A stretch of DNA of 64,000 bases, taken from NCBI GenBank assembly GCA_964439625.1, contig CAYTPI010000007.1:122694-186693 (forward strand). Direction: 5' to 3'. A program made the translations under genes and the position numbers. Below are positions 34,873 to 42,714 of the stretch, piece by piece. The DNA is from CAYTPI01 sp964439625. GTDB taxonomy: Bacteria > Chloroflexota > Anaerolineae > Aggregatilineales > UBA3940. The notes beneath the pieces are model-generated. The model saw only the letters and a program-made list of their open reading frames with translations. It searched no databases and had not been told where the DNA came from. Within the stretch, counting starts at the first letter, position 1. Each line of letters begins with the position of its first letter.

Positions 34873-36103
34873 CAAGTGAAATCTGCGTTTCTCGACGAGG
34901 CCGTGACACGATCATCAGGGCAAACATCAGTAGGGGTAAAGGAACAAACATCACGTTTGCCTCTGCCTCGCTAATAGTTGTTTCAATGAACAACCACCAC
35001 AGGCCAACCAACATCAAGAGCAAGATACTTGTTGCTAATATGTAGCGGCGCTCAAGCACCCAGCTTCGTAGCATCAACACCAGCGGAAATAGAAAAACAA
35101 TATAGTGAGTCGTTGCGGTTCGAGGCGCAACCAAATGAGTGACAATGAGCGTCATACCCAAGGCCCAGTCAAGTTGCTCCTGTTGATTAGCTACGAGTAT
35201 CTGCCACCAAACCCACAATACGTGTAGGGTAAACCCAACCGTGAAGAGCAGTTCGGCGGTTTGTGCCGTGCGCCCAAGAGGAAGTAGCTCATGTGTAAGA
35301 ATGAAAAGAACTCCAGGCGGCGTGTAACTAGAATAAGCCGTTAGTTGAGCAACCCAGTCTGAAAGCCAAGTTGGCAACATCACGAAAGAAATACTAACCA
35401 AAACCACCATAGATCCAGCAGACGACGCTAAAAATGCCCAACGCTGATTTCTAAAGCCCCAAAGTACCAAAAACGGGATGATCAAAAACTGCATTTGCGG
35501 CTTAATCGTTGATAGAGCAATGAAAAAACCAGCCCAAATATCATGCGTTATTTGGTTGTCAGTCCTACCCCTTAACAGCAACCAAAAACAGACAACTGTG
35601 GTCGAATGCACAACGATGCTCATCTGCCCAAGAATTATGGCCCTGAATGTTGGGTAGAACAACAGCATCCACAGCATCAGTAGGCCAAATAGCCACGGAC
35701 GCGGACGCCAACCATAATAGTGGAAAATAACCACCATAGTAGCGATCATCATTACTTGGAGAGTGACTTGCCAAGCTGCCTGTACCCACGCATAGGTTGG
35801 CAGCAGCGTATACGGGGCGACGAGTAAAATCGTGTAAAAGGGGTAGACAAAATCATTTGTGATTGTGCCGCGTGTCACCACCGCACCAGAGATCTGTAAC
35901 TGAATCCATTCAGTTGCTTCACGGCTGTAGGGGTTTATGCCCTCAAAGAAATACAGATAGGCTCCGCCATACTGCGAGAAAAAATCGTTGGCACCTGGCG
36001 CACGGCTCGTAAAAGCTACCTGAAAAGCCCACGTATAAGCGACTAATAATATGAGGCCAAGTATGAGCAGTGGTATCAGTTGTGTTGGTTTACGCTTCAG
36101 CAT
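34865..36103 (-). CDS. GT87-like (DUF2029) polyprenol-phosphate glycosyltransferase
   Basis: A 412-residue membrane protein with about ten hydrophobic helices. The first loop reads GANDFFSQYGGAYLYFFEGI then NPYS, the conserved region of the GT87/DUF2029 family, whose members transfer mannose or arabinose from polyprenyl-phosphate donors to envelope glycans. Other segments match the GT-C topology, with basic residues on the cytoplasmic side. The donor and acceptor are unknown. It shares its 3' end with the FHA gene and is transcribed alone. Confidence 0.78.
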   Translation of the reverse strand: MLKRKPTQLIPLLILGLILLVAYTWAFQVAFTSRAPGANDFFSQYGGAYLYFFEGINPYSREATEWIQLQISGAVVTRGTITNDFVYPFYTILLVAPYTLLPTYAWVQAAWQVTLQVMMIATMVVIFHYYGWRPRPWLFGLLMLWMLLFYPTFRAIILGQMSIVVHSTTVVCFWLLLRGRTDNQITHDIWAGFFIALSTIKPQMQFLIIPFLVLWGFRNQRWAFLASSAGSMVVLVSISFVMLPTWLSDWVAQLTAYSSYTPPGVLFILTHELLPLGRTAQTAELLFTVGFTLHVLWVWWQILVANQQEQLDWALGMTLIVTHLVAPRTATTHYIVFLFPLVLMLRSWVLERRYILATSILLLMLVGLWWLFIETTISEAEANVMFVPLPLLMFALMIVSRPRRETQISLAT

Positions 36104-36243
36104 AAAGAGGACTGTAGCATTGAAATTAGGTGGCTCAAAAATAATCAGGGAGAGTTGTTAGAGATCGAGATAGGCCCGCATATGCAGGCCCACTTTTCGA
36201 CGAGATCGTACTATTATCTGGCGGAGATATCGACGGGTTCAGC

Positions 36244-36318
36244 TCAACCTCTTGCAACAATAGCCAGCGCGACTAACCCACCCACTACAAAAATAATGCC
36301 CCGCACCACTTGAGGCAT
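36244..36318 (-). CDS. possible 24-residue membrane peptide
   Basis: A short frame from the ATG at 36318 gives a peptide that opens MPQVVRG, runs through an uninterrupted hydrophobic stretch of Ile/Val/Leu/Ala/Gly of about 15 residues, and ends with an Arg-Gly tail. An AGAAAGAAGA stretch precedes the ATG. The positive-hydrophobic-positive pattern is typical of one-helix membrane peptides. It lies in the 266-base gap between the GT87-like and the small lipoprotein genes; nothing else is obvious in that gap. Its size alone makes it uncertain. Confidence 0.35.
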   Translation of the reverse strand: MPQVVRGIIFVVGGLVALAIVARG

Positions 36319-36369
36319 TATTCTTCTTTCTTACTTTGCTGTAGCTTAAATCGCATGAGTAAGTTTATT

Positions 36370-36774
36370 TTATCGAACTTCGAATTCAAGCGTCTCAGTT
36401 AACTCTTCATTAAGATATATCTCTACGAGATATTGCCCGATAGGCCACGGTTGATCGTTAAATAGTGAGAAGATTAACCTGCCACCGCCTTCGAGCGTCT
36501 GGCGCTCAATCTCAAGCTCGGGTTCAACGCCCTGGGCTAATTCAACTTTCCACACAGCTTCTGTGACGGTCTCCTCCATAGCTCCTGTCACATCGACAAA
36601 AGCGTAGATCGTATCAGCTTGCGTAAAGACAGTAGTTTGTTCTTCGCCGTCTTCATCACTTGCCATAAATGCCCCCTCAATTGTTGCTTCATTTGGGCCT
36701 AGCGTACAGGCAACTGCTGCTAAAATAAGTGTCAGCGGCACCATCAGAATTAATGTTAAACGCTTCAAAGTCAT
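36370..36774 (-). CDS. small lipoprotein
   Basis: A 134-residue protein with a signal peptide ending at the lipobox AAVAC, so Cys23 is probably lipid-modified and the protein is membrane-anchored outside. The mature part is acidic and beta-rich, with a repeating pattern of strands (TIYAFVDVTGAM, IGQYLVEIYLNEELTETLEF) like an Ig-like or periplasmic binding module. It is 9 bases after the HAD gene on the same strand. Function unknown. Confidence 0.7.
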   Translation of the reverse strand: MTLKRLTLILMVPLTLILAAVACTLGPNEATIEGAFMASDEDGEEQTTVFTQADTIYAFVDVTGAMEETVTEAVWKVELAQGVEPELEIERQTLEGGGRLIFSLFNDQPWPIGQYLVEIYLNEELTETLEFEVR

Positions 36775-36783
36775 TTCCTTTGT

Positions 36784-37593
36784 TTACAACACATGCCCAA
36801 TAGATTCGATTACCCGGTTGGGTTTATACGGGAAGCGATCAACTTCTTGCTCGCTAGTAACGCCTGTTAGCACAAGTACTGTATCAAGTCCACTCTCCAT
36901 ACCCGCCTTGATATCAGTATCCATCCGATCGCCGATCATGGTAGTATTAGCAGAATGAGCTCCGATTTGGCGCAGGGCAGAACGCATCATCAATGGGTTT
37001 GGTTTCCCCACGTAGTAAGGCGTCTCGCCAGTTGCGGCTTCAATCATAGCTGCCACGGCGCCAGTGCCGGGAACCGACCCTTGTTCCGTTGGGCCAATGA
37101 CATCAGGGTTAGTCGCGATGAACCGAACGCCCTTCTCGATCAACCGGATCGCTGTGGCAATCGCACCAAAACTGTAGGAAACGGTTTCACCCAGCACGAC
37201 ATAGTCTGGATCGTGTTCGGTCAAAACATACCCAATTTCGTGTAATGCCGTCGTCAACCCAGCCTCACCGATCACATAAGCGGTACCGTCAGGGCGCTGT
37301 TCAGCGAGAAAGCGAGCCGTCGCCATAGCGGATGTAAATATCGATTCAGCCAGAATATCAAGGCCAATCGCATTCAAACGCGCCTGATGATCACGCGGTG
37401 TAAACCGTGAGTTATTTGTCAAGACGAGGAAAGGATGATTATTTGCTTTGAGTGTGCGAATAAACTCAATCGCTCCAGGAATAACCGTATTCCCGCGCAC
37501 CAGCACCCCATCCATATCGGATAGATAAGCTCGCGGCCCATTGCGCTTTACGGGTTGCTTTTGCAGGTCAACATTAGATTCTTGCTCAGGCAT
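36784..37593 (-). CDS. HAD-superfamily (class IIA, NagD-like) phosphatase
   Basis: A 269-residue HAD-IIA hydrolase. The four motifs are present: AYLSDMDGVLVRGN (nucleophile Asp), FLVLTNNSRFTPRD, the Lys of GKPNPLMMRSAL, and MIGDRMDTDIKAGMESGLDT. NagD-type enzymes dephosphorylate sugar phosphates or nucleoside monophosphates; the substrate is not determined. The N-terminal 15 residues (MPEQESNVDLQKQPVKRN) are an unusual polar extension. It is 9 bases upstream of the lipoprotein gene. Confidence 0.88.
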   Translation of the reverse strand: MPEQESNVDLQKQPVKRNGPRAYLSDMDGVLVRGNTVIPGAIEFIRTLKANNHPFLVLTNNSRFTPRDHQARLNAIGLDILAESIFTSAMATARFLAEQRPDGTAYVIGEAGLTTALHEIGYVLTEHDPDYVVLGETVSYSFGAIATAIRLIEKGVRFIATNPDVIGPTEQGSVPGTGAVAAMIEAATGETPYYVGKPNPLMMRSALRQIGAHSANTTMIGDRMDTDIKAGMESGLDTVLVLTGVTSEQEVDRFPYKPNRVIESIGHVL

Positions 37594-37657
37594 TTTACTT
37601 CTCTCTTGTAGCAGAATAAAGCTGAAGCAAGCTTACCACCAAATGGGCGCTAACAGG

Positions 37658-38089
37658 TTAAGAGAGACCCGGCTCGAAAGCAATCAGCGCCTTACGGATG
37701 TTATCGGGAACAGCAACAGACTGCCCAATTGAATAGTCAAACATTACCTGTACCGTCAACCCCTCAGCAGCTACGACTTCCTGTTCACCGTTTTGAACAA
37801 TGACTTTATAAATAAAATCGAAGCTTTTGTTACCAATTCGTGGGACTCGGATCAACACCTTTGTCGGTTCTGTTAGCTGTATGGGGCGTCGATAGTCACA
37901 CTCAGCATGGGCGATAATCCAAAGTAAATTATCATTGATCGAAGCCCCGATGATATCCTGCCAATAGTGCAGCCGGGCATCTTCTAAAAAGGTAAAATAG
38001 GCTGCATTATTGACGTGGTTCATAATGTCAATGTCGGTAAAGCGGATACTGATAGGGAACTCATATTTAAAAAGAGCGCGATCGTTCAT
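37658..38089 (-). CDS. acyl-CoA thioesterase, hotdog fold (4HBT)
   Basis: A 143-residue single-domain hotdog protein of the YbgC/FadM type. It has FPISIRFTDIDIMNHVNNAA, in which the Asp and the HVNNAAYF motif are the usual active-site region, and ending strands with the VAAEGLTVQVMFD pattern. It probably hydrolyses short or medium acyl-CoA thioesters in the cytoplasm. A GTG two codons earlier (38095) is possible; AGGTG lies before the ATG. It is divergent from the HEAT-repeat gene. Confidence 0.85.
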   Translation of the reverse strand: MNDRALFKYEFPISIRFTDIDIMNHVNNAAYFTFLEDARLHYWQDIIGASINDNLLWIIAHAECDYRRPIQLTEPTKVLIRVPRIGNKSFDFIYKVIVQNGEQEVVAAEGLTVQVMFDYSIGQSVAVPDNIRKALIAFEPGLS

Positions 38090-38170
38090 GCTCACCTGCT
38101 TTCTGACATGTTATAATGACCAAAATTACATAGTTCGTTATACCATAATCGACTAGAGGAATTAGAGTCA

Positions 38171-38941
38171 ATGGCTGAACAATCTCCAGAAGCGCTGCTC
38201 GGGTCAAGAGATTGGCTCGATCGTCAGCTTGCTATCCAAACCATTGAAAAGAAACAAGATACATCTGCGGTGCCCTCTCTATCCGAGGTGCTGCGGACAG
38301 ATAACAATATGTATGTGCGTTTAGCTGCCGCCCGCGTGCTCGGTAAACTTGGTGATGCCAGTTCCGTACAAGCTCTTGTCGAGGCCTTCAATAACGATGA
38401 CTACCCTATGGTACGCCAGTCGGCAATGTGGTCATTGGGGGAGGTTGCCGAGCGCGATCCGCAAACGACAGGTAATGTACTGCCAGTCTTACAGCAGGCT
38501 CTGCAGGATGAGAGTTTCCTTGCTGAGCGCGATCTTCAAATAACACGCCTCGCGAAGATTTCTCTTGACCGCATCAGCAAAGTTGTCGGCGCGGATCTGT
38601 CACAGCTTGCCGCTGTAGATGGCATGTCGACCAATACCTCAACTGGCCCGAAAGTCATTGAGGTAGACATCACAGATAAGCACCGTGCCAAGCTCGAAGC
38701 GGCAGCCACTCGTCGGGCTGATATCGCACCTTACGTGCCAGCAAAAGATACAGCAGATGACACAACAGAGGGCGGCAGTCAGCCTGGCTCACTAGAAGAA
38801 CTACTGGCAAATATCGGGGCCTCTACCACTGATACAGAAGCCGCTGCAGCACCACAGAAGGTTATCGAAGTGAACATTACCGACGAGCACCGCGCCAAGC
38901 TTGAAGCAGCCGCTAAGCGTCGTGCCAAAGCAACTGCCTGA
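38171..38941 (+). CDS. HEAT-repeat protein with duplicated C-terminal motif
   Basis: A 256-residue soluble protein. Residues 10-135 are HEAT/PBS-lyase-type helical repeats (TSAVPSLSEVLRTDNNMYVR, LAAARVLGKLGDASSVQALV), a scaffold for protein binding. The C-terminal 110 residues hold a 19-residue motif twice, VIEVDITDKHRAKLEAAA and VIEVNITDEHRAKLEAAA, each followed by basic residues and separated by an acidic, Gly-poor linker. The repeated motif probably binds a partner or forms a short helical hairpin. It precedes the SAM-fold pair by 39 bases on the same strand. Confidence 0.78.
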   Translation: MAEQSPEALLGSRDWLDRQLAIQTIEKKQDTSAVPSLSEVLRTDNNMYVRLAAARVLGKLGDASSVQALVEAFNNDDYPMVRQSAMWSLGEVAERDPQTTGNVLPVLQQALQDESFLAERDLQITRLAKISLDRISKVVGADLSQLAAVDGMSTNTSTGPKVIEVDITDKHRAKLEAAATRRADIAPYVPAKDTADDTTEGGSQPGSLEELLANIGASTTDTEAAAAPQKVIEVNITDEHRAKLEAAAKRRAKATA

Positions 38942-38980
38942 TTTTCGTGCAAGATGACATTACCTCAAAGCTAGGACGTA

Positions 38981-39811
38981 ATGGCTGACCCCTTTGATCC
39001 GACGTTTGATGACTGCACCTGGACCGACGAGTGGTTAAACATACCGATCGTCCAGGTGGTACCTGGTGTTTATGACTCATTTACAGTCACACCAGAGCGC
39101 ATCACAGAGGCAGAAGTCTGTGGGCAGCAAGTTGTGCTCAACCTGCCACTTGACATTCGCGTTTTGAAAACAAATGATGGCACCCTGTGGATGTCTGATG
39201 TGCCACAAGAGCGTGTCATGATGTACAACAACGCCATCGCATCATCGGGTGAGACACTTGTAGGCGGTTTAGGCCTCGGATTATATCCACAATACGCACT
39301 CCCACACATCACGAGGCTAACTATTGTTGAGCAAAATACCGATATTGTGAACGTAGTCAGCTCGGTTGTTCAGATTGCAGCCGATGCCGCCCAGAAACCA
39401 TTACATATCCAGCATGGCAGCATTGAGAACATTCTCTCTAAAAAACCCGATACGCTCTATGACACCATCTTCCTAGATACATGGGATGTGCTAGACGCCG
39501 TGCACTTACCTCACATTAATCACCTGCGCGACTTAGCCAAAAAGCACGTCAAGCCAGATGGTAAGATTCTACTCTGGGGCTATGTGTGGATGCTCAAATT
39601 GTTCAGTACCGCCGTCGAACTGATGTTTAGCCAGTCAATTGGTAAACGCAGACTGTGGTTACAGCAAGCTACAAACGAGCGCCCAGATGTGTATGATTTA
39701 CTCCAGCCAGTGCTAGAGTACGGCAATGACAACCCAAATGCATCACAAACGGATATTAGGTTGTGGAGTCTTCAGTACATCATCAACAAGACCGGTTCCA
39801 CAGCACAGTGA
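38981..39811 (+). CDS. SAM-fold (spermidine-synthase-like) protein, first of a tandem pair
   Basis: A 276-residue protein with the Rossmann methyltransferase core: LVGGLGLGLYPQYALPHI (motif I), TRLTIVEQNTDIVNVV (acidic residue ending strand 2), DTLYDTIFLDTWDVLD and HVKPDGKILLWGYVW. The fold and the glycine-rich loop resemble spermidine synthases and class I methyltransferases, but no known catalytic motif is certain. An N-terminal segment (FDPTFDDCTWTDEW) and VPQERVMMYNNAIASS are shared with the next gene. AGGACGTA precedes the ATG. The activity is unknown. Confidence 0.72.
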   Translation: MADPFDPTFDDCTWTDEWLNIPIVQVVPGVYDSFTVTPERITEAEVCGQQVVLNLPLDIRVLKTNDGTLWMSDVPQERVMMYNNAIASSGETLVGGLGLGLYPQYALPHITRLTIVEQNTDIVNVVSSVVQIAADAAQKPLHIQHGSIENILSKKPDTLYDTIFLDTWDVLDAVHLPHINHLRDLAKKHVKPDGKILLWGYVWMLKLFSTAVELMFSQSIGKRRLWLQQATNERPDVYDLLQPVLEYGNDNPNASQTDIRLWSLQYIINKTGSTAQ

Positions 39812-40641
39812 CTAACCAACCCTTCAACCCCTCCTTCGATGACTGCACCCCTTATGATGCATGGGTGGGTCTTCCTTTTACACAAGCACCGGTCGGGCAC
39901 TATGGTTCCTTTGAGATTACAGCGACAGAAATCAGCTACGCCCCCATCTGCGATGAGAAAATGGCATTCGACCCACCGCTTGGGATGGTGCGCCTGTATG
40001 ATAACAAGGGTACAGCGTGGATGTCCGATAAGCCGCAAGAGCGCGCTATGATGTACAATAATGCGGCGGTTTCTACTGGGCGTACATTGATGGGCGGCCT
40101 TGGACTGGGGCTATATGCGCAATACGCCCTGCCAAACATTTCAGAGTTAGTCGTTGTTGAACGTAATCAGGACATCATCGATGTGATCGGCCCTATAGTC
40201 GAAGCAGTGGCTGACAAATTCTCTAAGAACATCGTGTTTATCAATGATGACATCGAGGCTTTTCTTCGCGCAGAAAATACAGAATTGTTCGATACAATTT
40301 TCCTCGATACATGGGAGCGCCTTAGCCCCTTTCGGCTACCATACATCAACACACTACGCGACCTTGCCCTCGCGCACACGTCCCCAACTGGCAGGCTGCT
40401 GCTATGGGGCTACGCTGCCACTCTGAAAATGTTCCACGAGATTATTGACCTGCTCCTAAGCGTACCTGTTGCTTCTCGTTCGCGCTGGGTGGGCAAACGC
40501 ACATTCGGTCAGCCCAACCATCATCGCGTATTACAGCCGATCTACCAGCACCTTTGTGATAATCCTCATATCTCGCCGAATGTATTTCATCAATGGGGTG
40601 AGCAGTTCTTAATTCAATTAACAAGCAAGAATGCTCCATGA
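39808..40641 (+). CDS. SAM-fold (spermidine-synthase-like) protein, second of a tandem pair
   Basis: A 277-residue paralogue of the preceding protein with matching features in the same order: FNPSFDDCTPYDAW, GTAWMSDKPQERAMMYNNAA, LMGGLGLGLYAQYALPNI, SELVVVERNQDIIDVI and LFDTIFLDTWERLSPF. The start is GTG at 39808, overlapping the previous stop by four bases (GTGA), so the pair is coupled. The copies are well diverged, and they may form a heterodimer or act on related substrates. Confidence 0.72.
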   Translation: MTNQPFNPSFDDCTPYDAWVGLPFTQAPVGHYGSFEITATEISYAPICDEKMAFDPPLGMVRLYDNKGTAWMSDKPQERAMMYNNAAVSTGRTLMGGLGLGLYAQYALPNISELVVVERNQDIIDVIGPIVEAVADKFSKNIVFINDDIEAFLRAENTELFDTIFLDTWERLSPFRLPYINTLRDLALAHTSPTGRLLLWGYAATLKMFHEIIDLLLSVPVASRSRWVGKRTFGQPNHHRVLQPIYQHLCDNPHISPNVFHQWGEQFLIQLTSKNAP

Positions 40642-41078
40642 GAGTGTTACTACAGCGGGTGACACGTGGTTCAGTCACCGTCAATGATAAAATAGTTGGC
40701 ACAACTGGCCCCGGTTTTGTCCTACTTGTCGGCATCGGTCATGGAGATAGCGAAGAACAATTAGCATGGATGGCAAAGAAAGTGGCTGGACTGCGCATCT
40801 TTGAGGATAAAGACGGTAAGTTTAATCACTCTATTTTGGATGTTGGCGGGTCAGCGTTGGTTGTGTCTCAGTTTACGCTCTACGCCGATGTTCAAAAGGG
40901 ACGTCGTCCGTCGTTTATCAACGCGGCTGGCCCTGAACTTGCTGAACCTTTGGTTGACCGTTTCGCAGATTTGCTCGCAGCAGAAGGAATTCCTGTCGAA
41001 ACAGGTCAGTTTGGCGCTATGATGCTGGTAGAAATTTTCAATGATGGCCCTGTCACAATTTGGCTAGAGCGCGATTAG
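40638..41078 (+). CDS. dtd: D-aminoacyl-tRNA deacylase
   Basis: A 146-residue DTD-type deacylase, the usual length. It begins MRVLLQRVTRGSVTVN, has the conserved SALVVSQFTLYAD segment (SQFTL, with its catalytic Thr/Ser region) and the C-terminal NDGPVTIWLE, which carries the NxGPxT element. It removes D-amino acids and glycine mischarged onto tRNAs. Its start overlaps the previous stop by four bases (ATGA), which makes it the third coupled gene in this plus-strand run. Confidence 0.93.
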   Translation: MRVLLQRVTRGSVTVNDKIVGTTGPGFVLLVGIGHGDSEEQLAWMAKKVAGLRIFEDKDGKFNHSILDVGGSALVVSQFTLYADVQKGRRPSFINAAGPELAEPLVDRFADLLAAEGIPVETGQFGAMMLVEIFNDGPVTIWLERD

Positions 41079-41097
41079 CCTAACAGATACAAACACA

Positions 41098-41595
41098 TCA
41101 ATGCTCAGGTGGGCTTGTTGCTTCGATCAATGAGGCCCCAGTAATATCAATTAAGTCATCCACGTTTAATAGCACATCCAGCCCACGTTCACCGGCACTA
41201 ACAGCCACCCGCTCTATTTCAGTCACCTGCTGATCGATGTAAATATCGAATCGTTTATTGTGTAGCGTAATCGCCGATATACCCCCTGTTTGAAGTCCCG
41301 TTAGGCGCTCTGCTTCTGCATGCTTCGCCATCTGAACCTTCTTCACGCCGAGCGTTTGAGCAACTAACCTCAGGTTAAGTTCGCGATCCGCACCAATCAT
41401 GATCAACATCGGGCGCGCCTGTGGGTCATCTTGAACAACGACGAGTGTTTTATAGAGCTGGTTTACAGGCACCCCTGCGAATTCAGCAACAGTAGCTGCA
41501 TTTGGCCCAAGTTCAAATTCTACAACTTCATATAAAATATCGCGTTGGTCGAGCATGCGCATAGCAAGTGTTTTCTTTAGTTTTTTCCTAGCCAC
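41098..41595 (-). CDS. YbaK/EbsC-family aminoacyl-tRNA deacylase
   Basis: A 165-residue protein of the YbaK family, which hydrolyses Cys-tRNA(Pro) and related misacylated tRNAs. It has PNAATVAEFAGVPVNQLYKT and VQMAKHAEAERLTGLQTGGI, with the conserved Lys and the GGI-type loop. The start is GTG at 41595 with a basic N-terminus; an ATG 11 codons in (41562) is also possible. It converges on dtd, a second tRNA-proofreading gene. A terminator-type hairpin ends only about 36 bases before its start. Confidence 0.82.
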   Translation of the reverse strand: MARKKLKKTLAMRMLDQRDILYEVVEFELGPNAATVAEFAGVPVNQLYKTLVVVQDDPQARPMLIMIGADRELNLRLVAQTLGVKKVQMAKHAEAERLTGLQTGGISAITLHNKRFDIYIDQQVTEIERVAVSAGERGLDVLLNVDDLIDITGASLIEATSPPEH

Positions 41596-41630
41596 GCTTA
41601 GATAATATCTCTGACAAGTTTTAGTAGAGA

Positions 41631-41688
41631 TAAAAAAATTGAGAGCCGGTCACGCCATCCGGCTCTCGTAAAAGGAGGAGAAGAAGAG
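41631..41688 (-). terminator. hairpin with T-run and polypyrimidine tract, copy 1 (leader of ybaK)
   Basis: On the minus strand a perfect 9-bp stem, GAGAGCCGG/CCGGCTCTC (41641-41649 with 41659-41667), is followed by seven T's: a canonical rho-independent terminator or attenuator. It is preceded by CTCTTCTTCTCCTCCTTTT. It lies in the 430-base space between the hydrolase stop and the ybaK start. It shares stem, spacing and flank with copy 2, so it is part of a duplicated element. Confidence 0.75.
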
Positions 41689-41890
41689 ATTTTATTGCTA
41701 GCAACGTTCACATTATTAGGTAATTAATGCTAATCTGTGAAGCTACTTTGCAGTAAAGTACTACTATAATAAACTATTAACAGGTTATATCCTTGGGCTG
41801 TTGCAAACGCTTTCCCTACGTTCAGACTACGCTAGAAAAATTTTCTTGCAATATACTTACAATCCTGATGTTTTGGGTGGGCATTTAAAA

Positions 41891-41944
41891 TAGCAAGAGC
41901 CGGTTACGCCAGTTCCGGCTCTCGTTAAAGGAGGAGAAGAAGAG
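41891..41944 (-). repeat. hairpin with polypyrimidine tract, copy 2 (after the hydrolase gene)
   Basis: A second copy of the same unit: an 8-bp stem AGAGCCGG/CCGGCTCT (41896-41903 with 41915-41922), the same flank (minus strand CTCTTCTTCTCCTCCTTTA) and a weaker T-run (TTGCTATTTT). It stands 81 bases after the hydrolase stop and probably ends the aldo/keto reductase-hydrolase transcript. Between the copies (41700-41880) the DNA is AT-rich with no gene; TACTTTGCAGTAAAGTA there is a small inverted repeat. Confidence 0.75.
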
Positions 41945-42025
41945 TTCGTTACCCTTCGAAGATTAGACTAACAGACCTGCTGCCAAACTTATGGGCGTAA
42001 GCCATACGCTAAAGCACTGCCAAAG

Positions 42026-42712
42026 CTACGCAATTGATGTATAGAACTGCTCAAGCGCATTGATAACGACTTGATGGCGTACTAAACCTAGATGATCGCA
42101 GTTGGGAACAATACAAACCTGAGCATTCGGAAGTTGACGATAGAGTTCGATATTATCCTCAACATCAATAAACTCATCACGGTCGCCAAGAATTAGCAAG
42201 ACTGGGCACGTAATTTGCTTATAGTCGCTGATAGTTGGCCCCCATCCAGGTAGGAAGCCAGTCTCATAGTCAAAAACTTTTTTAACAACCGGATGCCGTT
42301 CTGCCGGTGGCCCGAGTACCTGCAGCAGTCGTTGGCGGGATGGCGCCCGATAGTTCGACCCAAGCACAACAATCGACTCGTATCGCTCCGGCGATTGACG
42401 CGCCGTTGACAGTGTAACCCCACCCCCCATGCTGTAACCGACCGCATGTACTGAGCCAACGTTTAACGCATCGATGAAGGCTTTCATGTCAGCAACCATC
42501 CGGCTCATGTTTAAGTCAGGTGCTGGGTTCTTCGTCTTGCCATGCGCCCGGAGGTCTGGTCGAATTACGCGATAGCCTTGCGTTTCAACGATGCGTGCGA
42601 TCCAATCCATCTCCATGCCACTGACGGTAGCCGCATGCGACATGATTACTGGCGCACCCTCGCCGCGGTCATAGTAGTGAACATTTAACCCATTCGTTTC
42701 AACAAATGGCAT
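42026..42712 (-). CDS. alpha/beta hydrolase
   Basis: A 228-residue alpha/beta hydrolase: IMSHAATVSGMEMDW, VIRPDLRAHGKTKNP, nucleophile elbow VGYSMGGGV, an Asp in ILGDRDEFIDVED and the catalytic His in PNCDHLGLVRH. The layout fits the group of small-molecule esterases and lactonases, for example 3-oxoadipate enol-lactonase relatives. The substrate is unknown. Its ATG is two bases after the aldo/keto reductase stop, so the two are cotranscribed. Confidence 0.85.
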   Translation of the reverse strand: MPFVETNGLNVHYYDRGEGAPVIMSHAATVSGMEMDWIARIVETQGYRVIRPDLRAHGKTKNPAPDLNMSRMVADMKAFIDALNVGSVHAVGYSMGGGVTLSTARQSPERYESIVVLGSNYRAPSRQRLLQVLGPPAERHPVVKKVFDYETGFLPGWGPTISDYKQITCPVLLILGDRDEFIDVEDNIELYRQLPNAQVCIVPNCDHLGLVRHQVVINALEQFYTSIA

Positions 42713-42714
42713 GG

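Noticed and set aside
36080..36313. A 77-codon plus-strand frame before the small lipoprotein gene
   Set aside because: It overlaps the start of the GT87-like gene, has no ribosome site and no recognisable feature.
41641..41944. CRISPR-like or mobile repeat array
   Set aside because: Only two copies, 200 bases apart, with hairpin stems and no cas genes; they fit terminator-type elements.
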